From an uncultured Bacteroidales bacterium (GTDB lineage Bacteria; Bacteroidota; Bacteroidia; Bacteroidales; Tenuifilaceae): DNA of 15,406 bases. The notes beneath the pieces are model-generated. The model was not told where the DNA came from. It saw nothing but the letters and a program-made list of their open reading frames with translations, and did not search any database. A program made the translations under genes and the position numbers. Where the stretch lies: positions 1 through 15,406 of the forward strand of contig CALGIR010000025.1 in the NCBI GenBank assembly GCA_937915475.1. Direction: 5' to 3'. Positions 14,001-15,406 of the stretch are shown here, piece by piece. Within the stretch, counting starts at the first letter, position 1. The number at the start of each line of letters is the position of its first letter.

Positions 14001-15406
14001 CCAACTATTTTACCGTCGGAACCGTAAAAAGGCATTTTGGTTGTTGAAGCCCAGGTTACACTCCCGTCTTTCCAAACCTCTTCCTCTTCAATATTTACTG
14101 AAGGTTCCCCTGTTGCAATAATATTTTGCTCATCCCTGTAAGTTATTTCAGCACGTTCTTTCGAGAAGAAGTCGAAATCGCTTTTTCCAATAATCTCGTC
14201 TGGATTTTTTAACCCAAAACGCTGAGCAACGTTTTTGCTTGCCCTAATAAACTTGCTCTCTGTATCCTTAAAGTAAACCTGATCGATTACATTATCCATA
14301 AGGTTCCGCATGAGAAACTGCTCCGTTTCGAGTGCTTTTTGGGTCTGTGTCCTTTGGGTAACATCGTGTATTATTCCCTCTACGCCACACCGCTCTCCAT
14401 TGCTGTCAATAATATATGAGGCAGAAAGAAATGCATTAATAATTGTTCCTTTACGGTTTCTTAGGGTAGTTCTATAATTACGTACTCTTCCCTCGCTCCT
14501 AATTATGTCAATAAATCGTTGCTTCTCATCAGTTTCGGTCCAGAAAGTATCCAAATGCTCACCCAGCATCTCTTGAACAGTGTCATAACCAAAGAGTAGT
14601 GCTCCCGATGGGCTTAATAAAACCAAACATTGATTAAGATCGCACCTAAAGTAAACGTCCTCAATATTTTCAATAATGGATCTGTAAAGTTTTTCACTCT
14701 GCCTTATGGCACTCTCAGTTTTTTCTCGTTCAGTTTCATCCCTTACAATGGTCTGATAGGTTCCATCGGGCATCATCTTAGAATGCATCTCAACAAAAAC
14801 CTGCTCCCCGTTTGGTCTTATGATTTCGCGCTCAACTACAACCGTTTTTCCCTCATTCAACAAATCGAAGCGGAGCGGCTTTTTACTCAACATGCTATCG
14901 GAAAATAATGTACTAAGGTGCTTGCCCAAAACCTGATCCCGCCTCTTACCTGAGATTTCGATGAGACGATTGTTCACCTCAATTATTACTCCCTCCTTAT
15001 TCCCAATCGCAAAACCATCAACAGCAAAATCAATTATCTGCTTGTACTTAACTTCTGTGTCTGTGATGGTCCTCTCATACTCTTTGCGTTGGGTAATATC
15101 TCTAAACTCAGTAACACGTAAAACTTTACCCTTATAAGGGATTTGCTTCCCCTGAATTTCCAGGGGGAATGTTGATTTATCGTTTCTAATACCAACAGCC
15201 TCATATGGTTCCTCGTAACCGCTTTCGATATGCTGAAGTGCAAGATGTCTGTGAGTAGGGGCAATAAGGAGTAAGCCATCCATTCCAATAAGTTGATCGT
15301 AGGAAAACCCTGTCATTGCGGTTAATCCCTGATTTGCTTCAATAATTACTCCCCTATCATGTATGGCAATACCACCAAATGAAGCATTGGCAAGGGCTTT
15401 AAAACG
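11048..15406 (-). CDS. Hybrid sensor histidine kinase with seven PAS domains, GAF and receiver (N-terminus outside window)
   Basis: The frame stays open to the right edge, giving 1452 visible residues. The edge codons encode RFKALANASFGGIAIHDRGV, the start of a PAS domain, so the Met at 15316 is internal. Order (numbered from the edge): PAS 1-105, 115-230, 235-352, 360-480; GAF about 490-660; PAS 670-793, 800-918, 930-1043; a coiled coil; HisKA with ANMSHEIRTPMNGILGFSQLL, phospho-acceptor H1095; ATPase domain with NLIGNAVKF (N box), DTGVGIP (1241-1247) and GGTGLGLAIS (1270-1279); receiver with phospho-acceptor D1384 in VLMDIKMPG, T1412 and K1434. Most PAS domains end in a D[IV]T.R-type PAC motif. 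All catalytic residues are intact, so it should autophosphorylate and pass phosphate to its own receiver. No membrane helix is visible, but the missing N-terminus could hold one. No output domain follows, so a separate Hpt or regulator is expected. The signal is unknown. Confidence 0.93.
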   Translation of the reverse strand, partial: RFKALANASFGGIAIHDRGVIIEANQGLTAMTGFSYDQLIGMDGLLLIAPTHRHLALQHIESGYEEPYEAVGIRNDKSTFPLEIQGKQIPYKGKVLRVTEFRDITQRKEYERTITDTEVKYKQIIDFAVDGFAIGNKEGVIIEVNNRLIEISGKRRDQVLGKHLSTLFSDSMLSKKPLRFDLLNEGKTVVVEREIIRPNGEQVFVEMHSKMMPDGTYQTIVRDETEREKTESAIRQSEKLYRSIIENIEDVYFRCDLNQCLVLLSPSGALLFGYDTVQEMLGEHLDTFWTETDEKQRFIDIIRSEGRVRNYRTTLRNRKGTIINAFLSASYIIDSNGERCGVEGIIHDVTQRTQTQKALETEQFLMRNLMDNVIDQVYFKDTESKFIRASKNVAQRFGLKNPDEIIGKSDFDFFSKERAEITYRDEQNIIATGEPSVNIEEEEVWKDGSVTWASTTKMPFYGSDGKIVGTFGISRDITERKEYEIILQDREERAYRQRIAIAELAIDNPLSESSLNEYVKAIAQKSAEVLDVRRASIWVMSDGGKELRCSAFFDKEKNEFSTLPSFSIDDYSGFFQPLFSENRIFVNDVQSDERVQKFRDIYLTPLGITSTLDAGITIEGKLAGMVCFEHVGKQRNWEVDEESFSVIIASLVGQAILTSRRKESEKALMESEERFRYVIQATNDGVWDWDINTGSMFFSDNYYTMLGYNPEDFDATYQGWLNLLHPNDREYTLMLVEKYLKGVSADLNTEYRLKAKDGSWRWIHVRGKVVEYDENMKPLRVVGTHIDITERKQLQDELRDSVHFLQVVLDTIPVRLFWKDSELRYLGCNTSLANDIGFSKPSEIIGKTDEELVWNKQVALRQSDELSILKTGMPKLNFDEQFILPDGTNRWIRANTVPLRSSKGKIMGVLGTYDDITETIQAKNEIELERAYFEQLFESSPEGIVLLDTDDCIVRCNREFQRMFQYDEHEVIGKAINSLIVPDELKDEGAKFTSVVNEGNSLQAETIRKRKDGVLMNVSILGKPIYYQGGKIAVYGIYRDITERKHVEVELAQKTNEIEAQNEEYRVINEELYLAKQKAEESDKLKSAFLANMSHEIRTPMNGILGFSQLLTKPNIPEVEVNQYVDIIQSCGNQLLCIINDLIDISKIESNQITILTSNVNINQLMNEQYLLFKDKSQQQGLALSFITDLPDNRSTIVTDSARVNQILTNLIGNAVKFTKQGYVKFGYKYRPNELEFFVQDTGVGIPSEMESSIFERFSQVETAVSQQAGGTGLGLAISKAFVNKLGGQIWFDSTPGEGSIFYFTIPYKPSDEVVQMERMRIEEHAKQIPSGTSVLVAEDDDANFFFIHEMLSEYIINIQRAANGNEVVEMVKDNPNFDIVLMDIKMPGKDGFEATREIKGIRKDLPVIAQTAYAFSTDKDKALAAGCDDYIAKPIDKLKLVSLMAKYLKRN

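Noticed and set aside
15314..15316. ATG at 15316 as the start of the kinase
   Set aside because: The frame continues without a stop to the window edge, and the upstream residues complete a PAS domain, so this Met is internal.
1..15406. CRISPR array, transposase, phage, toxin-antitoxin or defence genes
   Set aside because: No regularly spaced repeats and no such protein families were found on either strand.

Overview
The window reads as a core-genome stretch of a member of the Bacteroidota, probably the order Bacteroidales. The signs are a single-chain SecDF, a CarboxypepD_reg-like/DUF5686 outer-membrane protein, an RluB-type enzyme with a long charged N-terminal extension, a moderately AT-rich composition, weak Shine-Dalgarno signals, and TAnnTTTG promoter elements of the Bacteroidota sigma-70 type before four of the genes. 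The species cannot be named from the sequence alone.

Layout. Bases 2-385 hold the C-terminal end of a probable family 2 glycosyltransferase that starts outside the window. A 341-base gap follows with two hairpins and a promoter. Next come a small retropepsin-like aspartyl protease (727-1149), fused secDF (1318-4362) with a strong terminator, an rluB-type pseudouridine synthase (4615-5832) with its own strong terminator, and a GTG-started DUF5686 outer-membrane protein (6094-8562). The GTPase pair era (8811-9692) and der (9737-11044) comes next, probably one transcript. All of these are on the + strand. From 11048 to the right edge, on the - strand and convergent with der, runs one very large hybrid sensor kinase with seven PAS domains, a GAF domain, a histidine kinase core and a receiver. 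Its N-terminus lies beyond the window.

How the genes fit together. The central block is housekeeping. SecDF drives late steps of protein export, the DUF5686 protein is an exported barrel-type client, and RluB, Era and Der all act on ribosomal RNA or ribosome assembly. The promoter-terminator pattern suggests that most genes are separate transcription units, with era-der the only clear operon. The glycosyltransferase and the kinase are accessory genes at the two edges.

Four corrections to a naive gene call are supported: the left-edge gene fragment; era starting at ATG 8811 rather than TTG 8745; rluB starting at ATG 4615 rather than TTG 4591; and the kinase frame staying open to the window edge, so that the methionine at 15316 is internal to a PAS domain. 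I found no CRISPR array, tRNA, rRNA, transposase or clear defence or biosynthetic system. The observations most worth a second look are an approximately 90-base structured element bounded by inverted repeats upstream of the DUF5686 gene, the repeated short motifs in the RluB extension, and the sensor architecture of the kinase.
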